From Kribbella solani (lineage in GTDB: Bacteria > Actinomycetota > Actinomycetes > Propionibacteriales > Kribbellaceae), in contig NZ_JACHNF010000001.1 of NCBI RefSeq assembly GCF_014205295.1, positions 7,626,001 to 7,690,000 on the forward strand: a stretch of DNA of 64,000 nt, in the 5' to 3' direction. The notes under the pieces were generated by a model. It did no database searches. It saw nothing but the letters and a program-made list of their open reading frames with translations, and had not been told where the DNA came from. Positions within the stretch are counted from its first letter, which is position 1; each line of letters starts with the position of its first letter. Below are positions 16,200-23,731 of this stretch, piece after piece. The translations under genes and the position numbers were made by a program.

Positions 16200-16841
16200 A
16201 TGGGGCGGGTGACGGACGAACGGATGGTGCGGACCCCGCACGGTGAGGCCCGGATCGTGGCGTACCGCGCGCGGCGCCCGGTGGCGACGCTGGCGCTCGG
16301 TCATGGGGCCGGCGCCGGGATCGAGTCCGGCGACCTCGCCGCCCTGGCCGCGCGGCTGCCGAAACAGGACATCAACGTGTTCCTGATCGAGCAGCCCTGG
16401 CGGCGGGCCGGCAAGAAACTCGCTCCGGCACCGAAGGTGCTCGACGAAGCCTGGATCGCCATCATCGGGCAGCTCCGGGTGCGTACGCCGCTGGTCCTCG
16501 GTGGCCGCAGCGCCGGCGCCCGGGTGGCCTGCCGGACCGCGAGCGGGCTGGGCGCGTCCGGCGTACTCGCGCTGTCCTTTCCGCTGCACGCGCCGGGGAA
16601 GCCGGAGAAGTCGCGGGTGTCCGAGCTGCAGAGCGCCGGGCTGCCGACGCTGGTGGTGCAGGGGGAGCGCGACCCGTTCGGTACGCCGGAGGAGTTCCCG
16701 CCGCTGACCGAGATGGCGGTCGTGCCGGACGCCGACCATTCCTTCAAGGTCCCGAAGCGGGCCGAGCTGGACCAGCAGGAGACGTACGACCTGCTGGTCG
16801 AAGCCGTGTTCGAATGGGTGGTCCGGGAAGTGTCCGGATAA
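16200..16841 (+). CDS. Alpha/beta-hydrolase (KANSL3/Tex30-dienelactone hydrolase-like)
   Basis: 213 residues. The oxyanion and nucleophile regions LALGHGAGAGIESGDLAALA and LVLGGRSAGARVACRTA (Gly-Arg-Ser-Ala-Gly), the acid loop QGERDPFG and the His in VPDADHSFKVPKR give a complete Ser-Asp-His triad in order. The short chain without a cap domain matches the KANSL3/Tex30 group of cytosolic hydrolases. The substrate is unknown. An internal GTG at 16209 is an alternative start. It ends 16 bp before the SigR-type promoter of the next gene. Confidence 0.8.
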   Translation: MGRVTDERMVRTPHGEARIVAYRARRPVATLALGHGAGAGIESGDLAALAARLPKQDINVFLIEQPWRRAGKKLAPAPKVLDEAWIAIIGQLRVRTPLVLGGRSAGARVACRTASGLGASGVLALSFPLHAPGKPEKSRVSELQSAGLPTLVVQGERDPFGTPEEFPPLTEMAVVPDADHSFKVPKRAELDQQETYDLLVEAVFEWVVREVSG

Positions 16842-16856
16842 CGGCCGGGGCCGCCG

Positions 16857-16882
16857 GGAATGCCCCCGTGGCCGGGCGTGTT
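16857..16882 (+). promoter_or_regulatory. SigR-type (GGAAT-N18-GTT) promoter of sigR
   Basis: GGAAT at 16857-16861 and GTT at 16880-16882 are separated by exactly 18 bases, matching the SigR/SigH consensus of Streptomyces and mycobacteria. Transcription should begin at about 16889-16892. This is the expected thiol-oxidative-stress autoregulatory promoter. Confidence 0.75.
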
Positions 16883-16891
16883 GTGACGAAC

Positions 16892-17620
16892 ATGATGGCG
16901 ACGAGACAGGCTCCGGAGCGGGTTACCGGCAAGACCCCGGTATTCTCGATCCCGATGCCGACTCCCACCACGACCGAGACACCCGAGCAGCGCACCGCGC
17001 GGTTCGAGCGCGAAGCCCTGCCGTTCCTGGACCAGATGTACGCGGCGGCGATGCGGATGACCCGCAATCCGGCCGACGCCGAGGACTTGGTGCAGGACAC
17101 CTTCGCGAAGGCGTACAGCTCGTTCCACCAGTTCACGCCGGGTACCAACCTGAAGGCGTGGCTGTACCGGATCCTGACGAACACCTTCATCAACGGGTAC
17201 CGGAAACGGCAGCGGCAGCCCACCCAGTCGCCGACCGAGGAGATCGAGGACTGGCAGCTGACCGCCGCCGAGTCGCACACTCCCGGCGGACTGAAGTCGG
17301 CCGAGGCAGTCGCCCTCGAGCATCTACCTGATTCGGACGTGAAGAGCGCCCTGCAGGCCATCCCGGAGGACTTCCGGCTGGCCGTGTACCTCGCCGACGT
17401 CGAAGGTTTCGCGTACAAGGAGATCGCCGAGATCATGGGTACGCCGGTCGGCACCGTGATGTCCCGGTTGCACCGGGGCCGCCGCCAGTTGCGCGACCTG
17501 CTCGGCGACTACGCCCGGGACCGCGGCCTGATCCCGGCAACAGACGAAAGCACGGACGCGGCAGCGCCGGCCCCGGCCACGGCCGGCACCGACGGCGCCG
17601 CGGAGAAGGAGGAGTCGTGA
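16892..17620 (+). CDS. sigR: ECF sigma factor SigR/SigH, disulfide-stress response
   Basis: About 242 residues. ARFEREALPFLDQMYAAAMR, DAEDLVQDTFAKAYSSFHQF, GTNLKAWLYRILTNTFINGY and the region 4 stretch LAVYLADVEGFAYKEIAEIM are near-identical to SigR of Streptomyces and SigH of mycobacteria. The start is open: ATG 16892 lies almost at the predicted transcription start and would be leaderless; ATG 16955 gives a shorter form without a ribosome binding site. Streptomyces makes long and short SigR isoforms from different promoters, so both could be used. The stop overlaps the rsrA start (GTGA). Confidence 0.93.
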   Translation: MMATRQAPERVTGKTPVFSIPMPTPTTTETPEQRTARFEREALPFLDQMYAAAMRMTRNPADAEDLVQDTFAKAYSSFHQFTPGTNLKAWLYRILTNTFINGYRKRQRQPTQSPTEEIEDWQLTAAESHTPGGLKSAEAVALEHLPDSDVKSALQAIPEDFRLAVYLADVEGFAYKEIAEIMGTPVGTVMSRLHRGRRQLRDLLGDYARDRGLIPATDESTDAAAPAPATAGTDGAAEKEES

Positions 17621-17895
17621 GCTGCGGCGAGCCCCACGACACCGACTGCGGAGAGATCCTGCAGCGGGTCTACGTCTTCATCGACAACGAACTCGAGGAC
17701 GCCAGCACCGAAGACATCCGCCGGCACCTCGAAGAGTGCGCCCCCTGCCTGGACGAATACGACCTGGAACGCTGCGTCAAAAAACTCGTCCACCGCTCCT
17801 GCGGCTCCGACCACGCCCCCGACGCCCTCCGCCAAAAAATCCTCCTCCGCCTAACCCAAATCCAAATAGACACCACAACCACCCGAACCGATTGA
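17617..17895 (+). CDS. rsrA: Redox-sensing zinc anti-sigma factor RsrA
   Basis: 92 residues. Cys11, His37, Cys41 and Cys44 (RRHLEECAPC) coincide in numbering with the zinc ligands of S. coelicolor RsrA. Cys3 and Cys62 are also present. In the family, oxidation of the zinc-site thiols to a disulfide releases zinc and SigR. GTG start overlaps the sigR stop, with AAGGAGG upstream, so the two are translated together at fixed ratio. The C-terminal ~30 residues are Thr/Gln-rich and disordered-looking. Confidence 0.95.
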   Translation: MSCGEPHDTDCGEILQRVYVFIDNELEDASTEDIRRHLEECAPCLDEYDLERCVKKLVHRSCGSDHAPDALRQKILLRLTQIQIDTTTTRTD

Positions 17896-17911
17896 CGGTG
17901 TTCGGACCGAT

Positions 17912-20398
17912 TCAGATCGGGTTCGTGGCAAGGGTGTAGGTGTACGTTTCGCCGCGCTCGAGGAGCGTGGCGAGTTCGTCGGCAAAGCTCGCGTGAATAG
18001 GCGAACGGCCGGCCAGTAATGTCGCCGCCGTTCTGGCCTGATCGATCGCGTCCGAACGAGCTCCGGCCGCCGCGCTGATTCTCGCCAATTCGAGCAGCGC
18101 CCGGCCTTCGCGCGCGATGTCCTTGTCCCGCCGCGCGACCTCGACGCCCGCGGCGGCATGGCGGAGCCCGGTTTCGAAGTCGCCGCGGACGCCGAACGCG
18201 GAGGCAAGAGTCTGATGTGCCTCGCTCAGTCCGATCTGGTTCTGCGACCGCGCGGCCACCTCGAGACCACGCTGCGTCAGCCCGATCGCCTCCTCGAACC
18301 GGCCCGAGACCAGGTGCGAGAAGCCCGCGTTCACCAGGCGCTTGAACAGTGATCGCTGGTCCCCGGACTCTTCGCCGAGCCGGATGCCGCGATCGAAGGC
18401 CCGGTCCGCGCGCTGATGATCGCCGACCTGGTTGTACAGGCTGCCGACCGCGATGTAGGCAACGCCTTCCAAGGTGGTGTCGCCGAGCTCGTGACCCAGC
18501 TGCAGCGATCGGTTGCCGAACGCAAGGGCTTCGTCCAGTCGCCCGAGCTGGCTGAGAACGTAGGTAAGGGACGAACAGCAGCGGGACTGTCCGGAGAGAT
18601 CCTGCTGTGCCTCGAACATGCTCAAGGCCCTGGAAAGCAAGGGAACCGCCGCCTCGAGGTCGCCGTTCTCGACCTCTGGGATAGCGGCGTCGTGCTGCAG
18701 CCAGGCAGCAGTCTCTGGCAGTCCCAGCTGCTCGGCACGGACGACCGCGTCGCGACCGAGCTCGTGCATCTCGAGCCAGCGACGCCGCGGCTCGTGATAG
18801 CCGAACATAGCCAGCGCGAGCTCGGGAAGCAGCGCCGTCAGGCGCAGCGAGGTGTCCAGCGCCTGCGCGGCCCGGTCCATCAGGTTGCGATGCTCACCGT
18901 CGAACCAGCGCATCGCCGACGCGCTGTCGGTGAACGAAGGCTTCGCGGTGGCCGGAGGACTGGCAAGCTTCAACCGGGGACTTGCCGGGTGGGTCAGTGC
19001 CTGGCAGGCCCAGCCGGCCGCGATGTAGAACCGCAGCACCCTTTCCAGGGCTCGTTCGCGCTCGGCCCGCGGGATGGTTTGCTCGGCGAGCTCCCGGCTG
19101 AACGCCCGGATCAGATCGTGGAAGCGGTACCGCTCCGGGGCGACGGACTCCAGCAGGTTCAGGTCGACAAGGCGTTCGAGGATCACGCCGGCCCGGCGGA
19201 CCGGAATCTCCAGCAGCGCGGCGGTGACGTCCACGATCAGATCGGAGCCGTCCGGCACGGCGAGCAGTGGGAGCGCGCCGGCCGCCTGCCGGTCGAGCTC
19301 TCGATCGCTGGTCTCCAGGAAGCGTAAGGAACTGGCGATGCTTGCCCGCACGCTGGTCTCGTCGGAACCGAGGCCGTCGAGCCGGCTGGCCTCGTCCTCG
19401 AGCGCGTCGACGAGGTGCTGGATCGGCCAGGCCGGCCGGGACGCGAGCCGGCCGCCGACCAGACGGATGGCCAGCGGAAGCCGCCCGGAATAGGCCGCGA
19501 GCGTCCTGGCGGCGTCCGGCTCGGCGGCCACCCGGGCCGGGCCGACGACACCGGACAGGAGCTCGACGGACTCGGACTCCGACAAGGCGTCCAGCAGGAT
19601 GTGCCGCGCACCCGGCAGGTTCACCAGCGAATCGCGGCTGGTGATGATCGCTGCCGAGCCCGCGCTGCCTGGAAGCAGCGGCAGGACTTGCGCGACGTCG
19701 CCGGCATTGTCCAGCAGGACGAGAACCCGGCGGCCGGCCAGCTGGGATCGCAGCAGGGCGGCGGCTTCCTCGATGTCGTCGGGAATCGACGCGACGGCGG
19801 AACCCAGCGAGCGCAGCAAATGCCGTTGGGCATCGGCCGTGGTCATCGGCGCGCCCGGGCCGTAGCCGCGCAGGTTGAGATAGAGATGGCCGTCCGGGTA
19901 ACTGTCGGCCAACTTGTGCGCGGCCTGAACCGCCAGCGTGGTCTTGCCGATTCCGCCCATCCCGCTGACCGTGACCAGACCCACCGAGGTGCTGCCCACC
20001 CCGGCCGGAACGCGCAGCACCGAAAGGATCGCGTCGATCTGGGCCGCTCGACCGGTGAAGTCGCGCGTGGCCGGAGGTAGTTGCCACGGCGTCGGAACCG
20101 GATCACCCGCGGGCGCGGAGTCCTTGGTCGCCGCCGGCCGCGGCCGGCCACCCTTGCCGCGGGCAACGGACAGGAAGTCCTCGGCTTCGGTGCTGGTCAG
20201 GGCGAGGGCCTTGGTGAGGGAGCGGACGGTGTCCAGCCGGGGGCGGCTGCGGGTGCCGCGTTCGAGCACGCTGATCGCCTGCTCGCTCAGCCCGGCCTTC
20301 TCGGCAAGGGCCGCCTGGGTCAGACCGGCCCGGGTGCGGAACGCGCGCAACAGCTCGCTCAGGCTCACCGTGCTCAGCAGTCTCGCCTCCCCATGCAT
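17912..20398 (-). CDS. HTH-NB-ARC-TPR (STAND-class) transcriptional regulator
   Basis: 828 residues. Residues ~12-70 form an XRE-type helix-turn-helix (LLRAFRTRAGLTQAALAEKAG, SEQAISVLERG). The NB-ARC ATPase follows with Walker A GMGGIGKTTLA, Walker B RRVLVLLDNAG and the GLPL-type SGRLPLAIRLVGG. A winged-helix and arm region follows, then about six TPR-like helical repeats (LGRLDEALAFGNRSLQLGHELG, RFEEAIGLTQRGLEVAARS). Such proteins are switch-like regulators in actinobacteria. HTH plus TPR is also the plan of peptide-sensing RRNPP regulators, of interest given the micro-ORFs at 20949 and 21039. The start (ATG 20398) is uncertain. Confidence 0.88.
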   Translation of the reverse strand: MHGEARLLSTVSLSELLRAFRTRAGLTQAALAEKAGLSEQAISVLERGTRSRPRLDTVRSLTKALALTSTEAEDFLSVARGKGGRPRPAATKDSAPAGDPVPTPWQLPPATRDFTGRAAQIDAILSVLRVPAGVGSTSVGLVTVSGMGGIGKTTLAVQAAHKLADSYPDGHLYLNLRGYGPGAPMTTADAQRHLLRSLGSAVASIPDDIEEAAALLRSQLAGRRVLVLLDNAGDVAQVLPLLPGSAGSAAIITSRDSLVNLPGARHILLDALSESESVELLSGVVGPARVAAEPDAARTLAAYSGRLPLAIRLVGGRLASRPAWPIQHLVDALEDEASRLDGLGSDETSVRASIASSLRFLETSDRELDRQAAGALPLLAVPDGSDLIVDVTAALLEIPVRRAGVILERLVDLNLLESVAPERYRFHDLIRAFSRELAEQTIPRAERERALERVLRFYIAAGWACQALTHPASPRLKLASPPATAKPSFTDSASAMRWFDGEHRNLMDRAAQALDTSLRLTALLPELALAMFGYHEPRRRWLEMHELGRDAVVRAEQLGLPETAAWLQHDAAIPEVENGDLEAAVPLLSRALSMFEAQQDLSGQSRCCSSLTYVLSQLGRLDEALAFGNRSLQLGHELGDTTLEGVAYIAVGSLYNQVGDHQRADRAFDRGIRLGEESGDQRSLFKRLVNAGFSHLVSGRFEEAIGLTQRGLEVAARSQNQIGLSEAHQTLASAFGVRGDFETGLRHAAAGVEVARRDKDIAREGRALLELARISAAAGARSDAIDQARTAATLLAGRSPIHASFADELATLLERGETYTYTLATNPI

Positions 20399-20616
20399 CG
20401 GAACCAGGCCGGATTCGGTCAGTGCCGGAAACCTCCGGGCCTAACTCTAGGGGGATCGACCGACAGCCGCCGGTAGTTATCCACAACGCCGCCGAACCAC
20501 GCCACCGAATGGCCAACGATCGTTTGAAAGATAGCATTCAGTACGCGCGTGGAAACTCTCCGGATACAAGACCTCTGGAAAGCTGGTCTGCTGTAAAGCT
20601 GTGACCAAATCGCAAA

Positions 20617-20638
20617 GACCCCGGATTTCTCCGAGGTC
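20617..20638 (-). terminator. Intrinsic terminator of the bL37 gene
   Basis: On the minus strand GACCTCGG, loop AGAAAT, CCGGGGTC forms an 8-bp stem (one G-U pair) followed by TTTGCG, 24 bases past the bL37 stop. Confidence 0.75.
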
Positions 20639-20661
20639 CTCGCTGTCTGTAGCCGCCTGAG

Positions 20662-20736
20662 TCAGGCGTTGGGGCGCTTGCCGTGGTTCGCGCCCTTCTT
20701 CTTGCGTGCACGGCGCTTGCGGCCGGTCTTTCCCAT
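20662..20736 (-). CDS. 50S ribosomal protein bL37 (AURKAIP1/COX24-domain), 24 residues
   Basis: A 24-codon gene whose product begins MGKTGRKRRARKKKGANHG and ends KRPNA. It matches the actinobacterial ribosomal protein bL37, first seen in the Mycobacterium smegmatis 70S structure, with the invariant ANHGKRPN ending. A strong AAGGAGG lies 7 bases before the ATG. It has its own terminator at 20617-20638. Highly basic, it binds rRNA near the peptidyl-transferase region of the large subunit. Short enough to be missed by gene finders. Confidence 0.95.
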   Translation of the reverse strand: MGKTGRKRRARKKKGANHGKRPNA

Positions 20737-20893
20737 TTCTAAGCCTCCTTGAAACAACTGCAAAGAGTCACAGTCTCTCATATTCGGTCCGACTTCGCCT
20801 GTCCAACGGCAGGTCACGGTCTGCCTTACAGTGTTTCGGCGCGGCTGGTCTGCGCAAAAATACTGAAGAGTCAGCGAGTGCTGTCTGCCCCCC

Positions 20894-20919
20894 TACGCCC
20901 TGTCGATCTACGGGGCGTA
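20894..20919 (+). other. Hairpin in the leader of the micro-ORF/HD operon
   Basis: TACGCCC (20894-20900) pairs with GGGCGTA (20913-20919) around a 12-base loop, about 30 bases before the first micro-ORF. No riboswitch consensus is recognised. It may be a regulatory hairpin or simply part of the leader. Confidence 0.4.
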
Positions 20920-20948
20920 AGACTGTGAGCGCTGGACGGAGGTGCGAC

Positions 20949-20975
20949 ATGTTCGCCAACGGCTGGGACTGGTAG
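20949..20975 (+). CDS. Micro-ORF 1: peptide MFANGWDW
   Basis: Eight codons then TAG. GGAGGT lies 6 bases upstream, one of the best ribosome binding sites in the window. The peptide ends in Gly-Trp-Asp-Trp, as does the one at 21039, and the two units share GACGGAGGT before the start and TGGGACTGGTAGTC at the end, so they arose by duplication. The frame is open further upstream (from 20706), but only this ATG has a proper ribosome binding site. No modification enzyme is adjacent. Function unknown: signalling peptide, leader peptide and interaction partner of the downstream membrane proteins are all open. Confidence 0.65.
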   Translation: MFANGWDW

Positions 20976-21038
20976 TCGGATCATGAACCTGCGGATCTGG
21001 AAATCCTGACCCTGCGATTGTTGGACGGAGGTAACACC

Positions 21039-21065
21039 ATGCTTGATGGCGGTTGGGACTGGTAG
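21039..21065 (+). CDS. Micro-ORF 2: peptide MLDGGWDW
   Basis: Eight codons then TAG, with GGAGGT 6 bases before the ATG. A paralogue of micro-ORF 1, with GlyTrpAspTrp as the C-terminus and the same nucleotides (TGGGACTGGTAGTC). It ends 33 bases before the HD-GYP gene. A 10-codon frame MTPVQVALRT (21070-21102) bridges to that gene's GTG by a GTGA overlap and may couple translation. Retention of two copies with the same ending but different first residues argues for selection on the GWDW tail. Confidence 0.65.
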   Translation: MLDGGWDW

Positions 21066-21098
21066 TCCGATGACGCCCGTACAGGTAGCGTTGCGCAC

Positions 21099-22448
21099 GT
21101 GAGCCGGCGGGTACTGCTTCAGATTGTAGTGGTCGTGACGTCGACCACCGCTCTGGTGATTCTGGGGTTCGCCGTCGCCTCCGCGCGAATCGATGCCCCC
21201 ACTGTCTGCCTCGGTCTCCTGATGCTGGCCGGATCCGTGCTCCGGCCGCGCGTCGGGCAGATTTACCGGACCTCTCTCGATTATGTAGTGGTCATCGCGC
21301 TCTATCTCTTGTCCGGTGTGAGTTCGGCGATCCTGGTCTGCGCGGTCGGTGCGCTGGGTCAGGACCGGCGGCATCCGTTGCAGAAGAAGGTCTTCAACGG
21401 CGCGCAGTCGGTGATCTGTGCCGCGGCGGGTGGAGCGGTGTTCCACTTCGCGAACGGGCCGATCGGCGCCGACGTGTTGCTGCACCCGTGGTCCGCGATC
21501 TGGAGCACGACCGCGGCGAACGCCACCTGGCTGGTGGTGAATGCTTTGCTTCTGTGCGTCGTGCTCTCCGTCGAGCCCGGTGATCCGACCCCGATCGCGT
21601 TCCTGCGCAAGGTGGCGCTGCCGACGTCGCCTTCGCTGCTCGGCTACGGCCTCCTCGGCCTGCTGCTCGCGGTCGCCTGGCTGTCCGGCCTGAACTTCCT
21701 GTCCATTCTGCTGATCTTCATCCCGTTGTACGTCAGTCGCTGGGCGCTGTCCCAGTACGAGGCCGAGCGCCGCGCGCAGGCAGCGACGATGCGCGCCTTC
21801 ATCCAGGTGATCGAGACCAAGGATCTCTACACCCGCGGCCACTCGGAGCGGGTGAGCGAAGGCGTCGGCATGCTCGGCCGGCACCTCCATCTTCCGGAGG
21901 ACCGGCAGCAGGCACTCGAGCATGCCGGGCTGCTGCACGATGTCGGGAAGGTCGGGGTGCCGACCAGCATCATTCGTAAGCCGGGGCGGCTGGACGATTC
22001 GGAGATGGACGCGATCCGGTTGCACCCGGCGCGTGGGGTCGAGCTGATCGGGAACATCCCGTTCCTCGAAGAAGTGAAGTCGGCGGTGCTTCATCACCAC
22101 GAGAAGTACGACGGCAGCGGGTACCCGGCCGGCTTGAGTGGGACCAACATCCCGTACTTCGCGCGGATCATCGGGATCGTCGATGCGTTCGACTCGCTGA
22201 CGTCAACGCGGTCGTACCGGCCGGCCCGTGGAGTCGACGAGACGCTGGCCATTCTGCTGCACGACCGGAACACCCACTTCGACCCCGAGTTGGTGGATTC
22301 CTTCGTCGAGGTCATCCGGAACCGTGGCTGGAAGAGCGCGACCGATCAGCCCGCGCCCGACGGCTCCGTCGCCGCCCCGATCGACCACGACGACCTCAGC
22401 CTCGGCAGTGGCGGTGGCGCGTCCGGGTCAGCGGCAGGACCAGGCTGA
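21099..22448 (+). CDS. Membrane HD-GYP-domain phosphohydrolase
   Basis: 449 residues. The first ~225 hold about six transmembrane helices with no recognised sensor domain. A linker helix (YEAERRAQAATMRAFIQVIETK) leads to a complete HD-GYP domain: His248 (TRGHSERV), His280-Asp281 with Lys (LLHDVGKVGVP), His332-334 with EKYDGSGYPAGLSG, and the Asp of IVDAFDSLTS. All metal and catalytic residues are present, so it is probably an active c-di-GMP (or related) phosphodiesterase. The GTG start overlaps the small upstream frame. The stop overlaps the next gene in a TGATG arrangement, so the two proteins are made together. Confidence 0.88.
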   Translation: MSRRVLLQIVVVVTSTTALVILGFAVASARIDAPTVCLGLLMLAGSVLRPRVGQIYRTSLDYVVVIALYLLSGVSSAILVCAVGALGQDRRHPLQKKVFNGAQSVICAAAGGAVFHFANGPIGADVLLHPWSAIWSTTAANATWLVVNALLLCVVLSVEPGDPTPIAFLRKVALPTSPSLLGYGLLGLLLAVAWLSGLNFLSILLIFIPLYVSRWALSQYEAERRAQAATMRAFIQVIETKDLYTRGHSERVSEGVGMLGRHLHLPEDRQQALEHAGLLHDVGKVGVPTSIIRKPGRLDDSEMDAIRLHPARGVELIGNIPFLEEVKSAVLHHHEKYDGSGYPAGLSGTNIPYFARIIGIVDAFDSLTSTRSYRPARGVDETLAILLHDRNTHFDPELVDSFVEVIRNRGWKSATDQPAPDGSVAAPIDHDDLSLGSGGGASGSAAGPG

Positions 22449-23731
22449 TGGCCGGCGGCGTGATGACCGAAGGGCTTGAGCTCCGCCGGATGGGCAGTGG
22501 CGTGGTCATCCTCGTGGCCGGGGTCGTGGTGGCCGTGATCGCGATCGCGATGACCGCCCGCCACGGAGTCACCGAATGGCCGTACGCGCTGTCCTTCGGA
22601 GTGCTGATCGCGGGTGGCGAGATGGTGCAGTTCCGGGTCGACCGAACCCGGAACCGGGCGCCGATCGCAACCAGCGCGGCGCTGGCCTACGCCGTGCTGC
22701 GCGGCCCGTCGCTCGAGTTCCCTCCGGACGTCGCGCAGGTCATCGCGGTCACCGCGGTCGCGACCGGTGCCGGGATTCTGCCCCGGGCCATCGCCGGGCT
22801 CTGGTGGGACGCCGTCGTGTCCTGCCGGCGTGGTATCTCGGTGGCGTGCGCCGCGGTGGTGTTCGCGGCACTGACCTCGCGGGACCTGCTCTGGACCGGG
22901 CGTTGGCAGGAAGGGATCTGGATCGCCGGCGCGATGCTGGCGGCGGTGCTGGCGGCCGGTATCACCGACGCCCTGATCGGCGCCGGGCAGGCGACCGAGC
23001 GGTACAACCGGCCGTTCCCCGCCGCGATGCGGGACGAGCTCGTGGTGCTGACCCGGATCGGCCTGGCGATGGGCATCACCGGCATGCTGCTGGCCGCCGC
23101 CACCTCGCTGATCGGTCTCTGGGGACCGCCGGTGGTGCTGGTGCCGTTGTTGCTTACGCAGTTTGCGTTTCGGCGGTATGCGTCGGCGCAGCGGACTTAT
23201 CGGACTACGGTTCGGTCGATGGCTCGGAGTACGGAGATTGCCGGGTTCAGTAGTCCGGGGCAGAACGCGCGGACGGCGGCGCTGGCGGTGGCTGTGGGCA
23301 ACGATCTGGGGTTGACGCCGGCGCGGATGGAGGCGCTGGAGTACGCGGCGTTGTTGTCGGGGGTCGGGCAGTTGGCGTTGGCGGATCCGAGTCCGGGTGG
23401 GGCGTCGTTGTTGCGTACGCGGGCGGAGCGGCAACGGGCGGCGGAGATCGGGGCGGCGGTGATCGAGCGGTCGGGGGTGCTGGATCATGTTGCGGAGATC
23501 GTGCGGCACTCCAACGATCCGTACCGGCAGGGGCGGGCGAACAATGCGGACATTCCGTTGGAGAGCGGGATCGTGAACGTCGCGCTGGCGTACGAGCAGT
23601 TGGTGGGGGAAGGGTCGGGGCAGTCGCCGGAGAAGGCGATGGAGTCGATCGGGCTGGGGATCGGGGCCGAGTACGACCCAGTGGTGGTCGAGTCACTACG
23701 CCGAATCGTCGGCCGCGGCTTCCGCTTCTGA
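22448..23731 (+). CDS. Membrane protein with catalytically dead HD domain
   Basis: 427 residues with the same plan as the preceding protein: six or so transmembrane helices then a cytosolic helical domain. Aligning the two, GHSERV becomes GQNART, LLHDVGKVGVP becomes LLSGVGQLALA, and HHHEKYDGSGYP becomes RHSNDPYRQGRA, so every metal ligand is lost. It is a pseudo-enzyme paralogue, likely a partner or regulator of the active HD-GYP protein. The 3' third has unusually many TTG/GTT codons. It overlaps the convergent DUF5317 gene by 36 bp. Confidence 0.8.
   Translation: MAGGVMTEGLELRRMGSGVVILVAGVVVAVIAIAMTARHGVTEWPYALSFGVLIAGGEMVQFRVDRTRNRAPIATSAALAYAVLRGPSLEFPPDVAQVIAVTAVATGAGILPRAIAGLWWDAVVSCRRGISVACAAVVFAALTSRDLLWTGRWQEGIWIAGAMLAAVLAAGITDALIGAGQATERYNRPFPAAMRDELVVLTRIGLAMGITGMLLAAATSLIGLWGPPVVLVPLLLTQFAFRRYASAQRTYRTTVRSMARSTEIAGFSSPGQNARTAALAVAVGNDLGLTPARMEALEYAALLSGVGQLALADPSPGGASLLRTRAERQRAAEIGAAVIERSGVLDHVAEIVRHSNDPYRQGRANNADIPLESGIVNVALAYEQLVGEGSGQSPEKAMESIGLGIGAEYDPVVVESLRRIVGRGFRF

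Noticed and set aside
20706..20948. Long frame (89 codons) ending in MFANGWDW
   Set aside because: The upstream part runs antisense across the bL37 start and promoter. The GGAGGT-supported ATG at 20949 is the better start.
20820..20948. c-di-GMP (GEMM) riboswitch upstream of the HD-GYP operon
   Set aside because: No match to the conserved GEMM core could be found by eye; only a simple 7-bp hairpin is present.
20983..21009. A third 8-codon frame, MNLRIWKS, between the two GWDW micro-ORFs
   Set aside because: No ribosome binding site and no GWDW ending, so probably chance.
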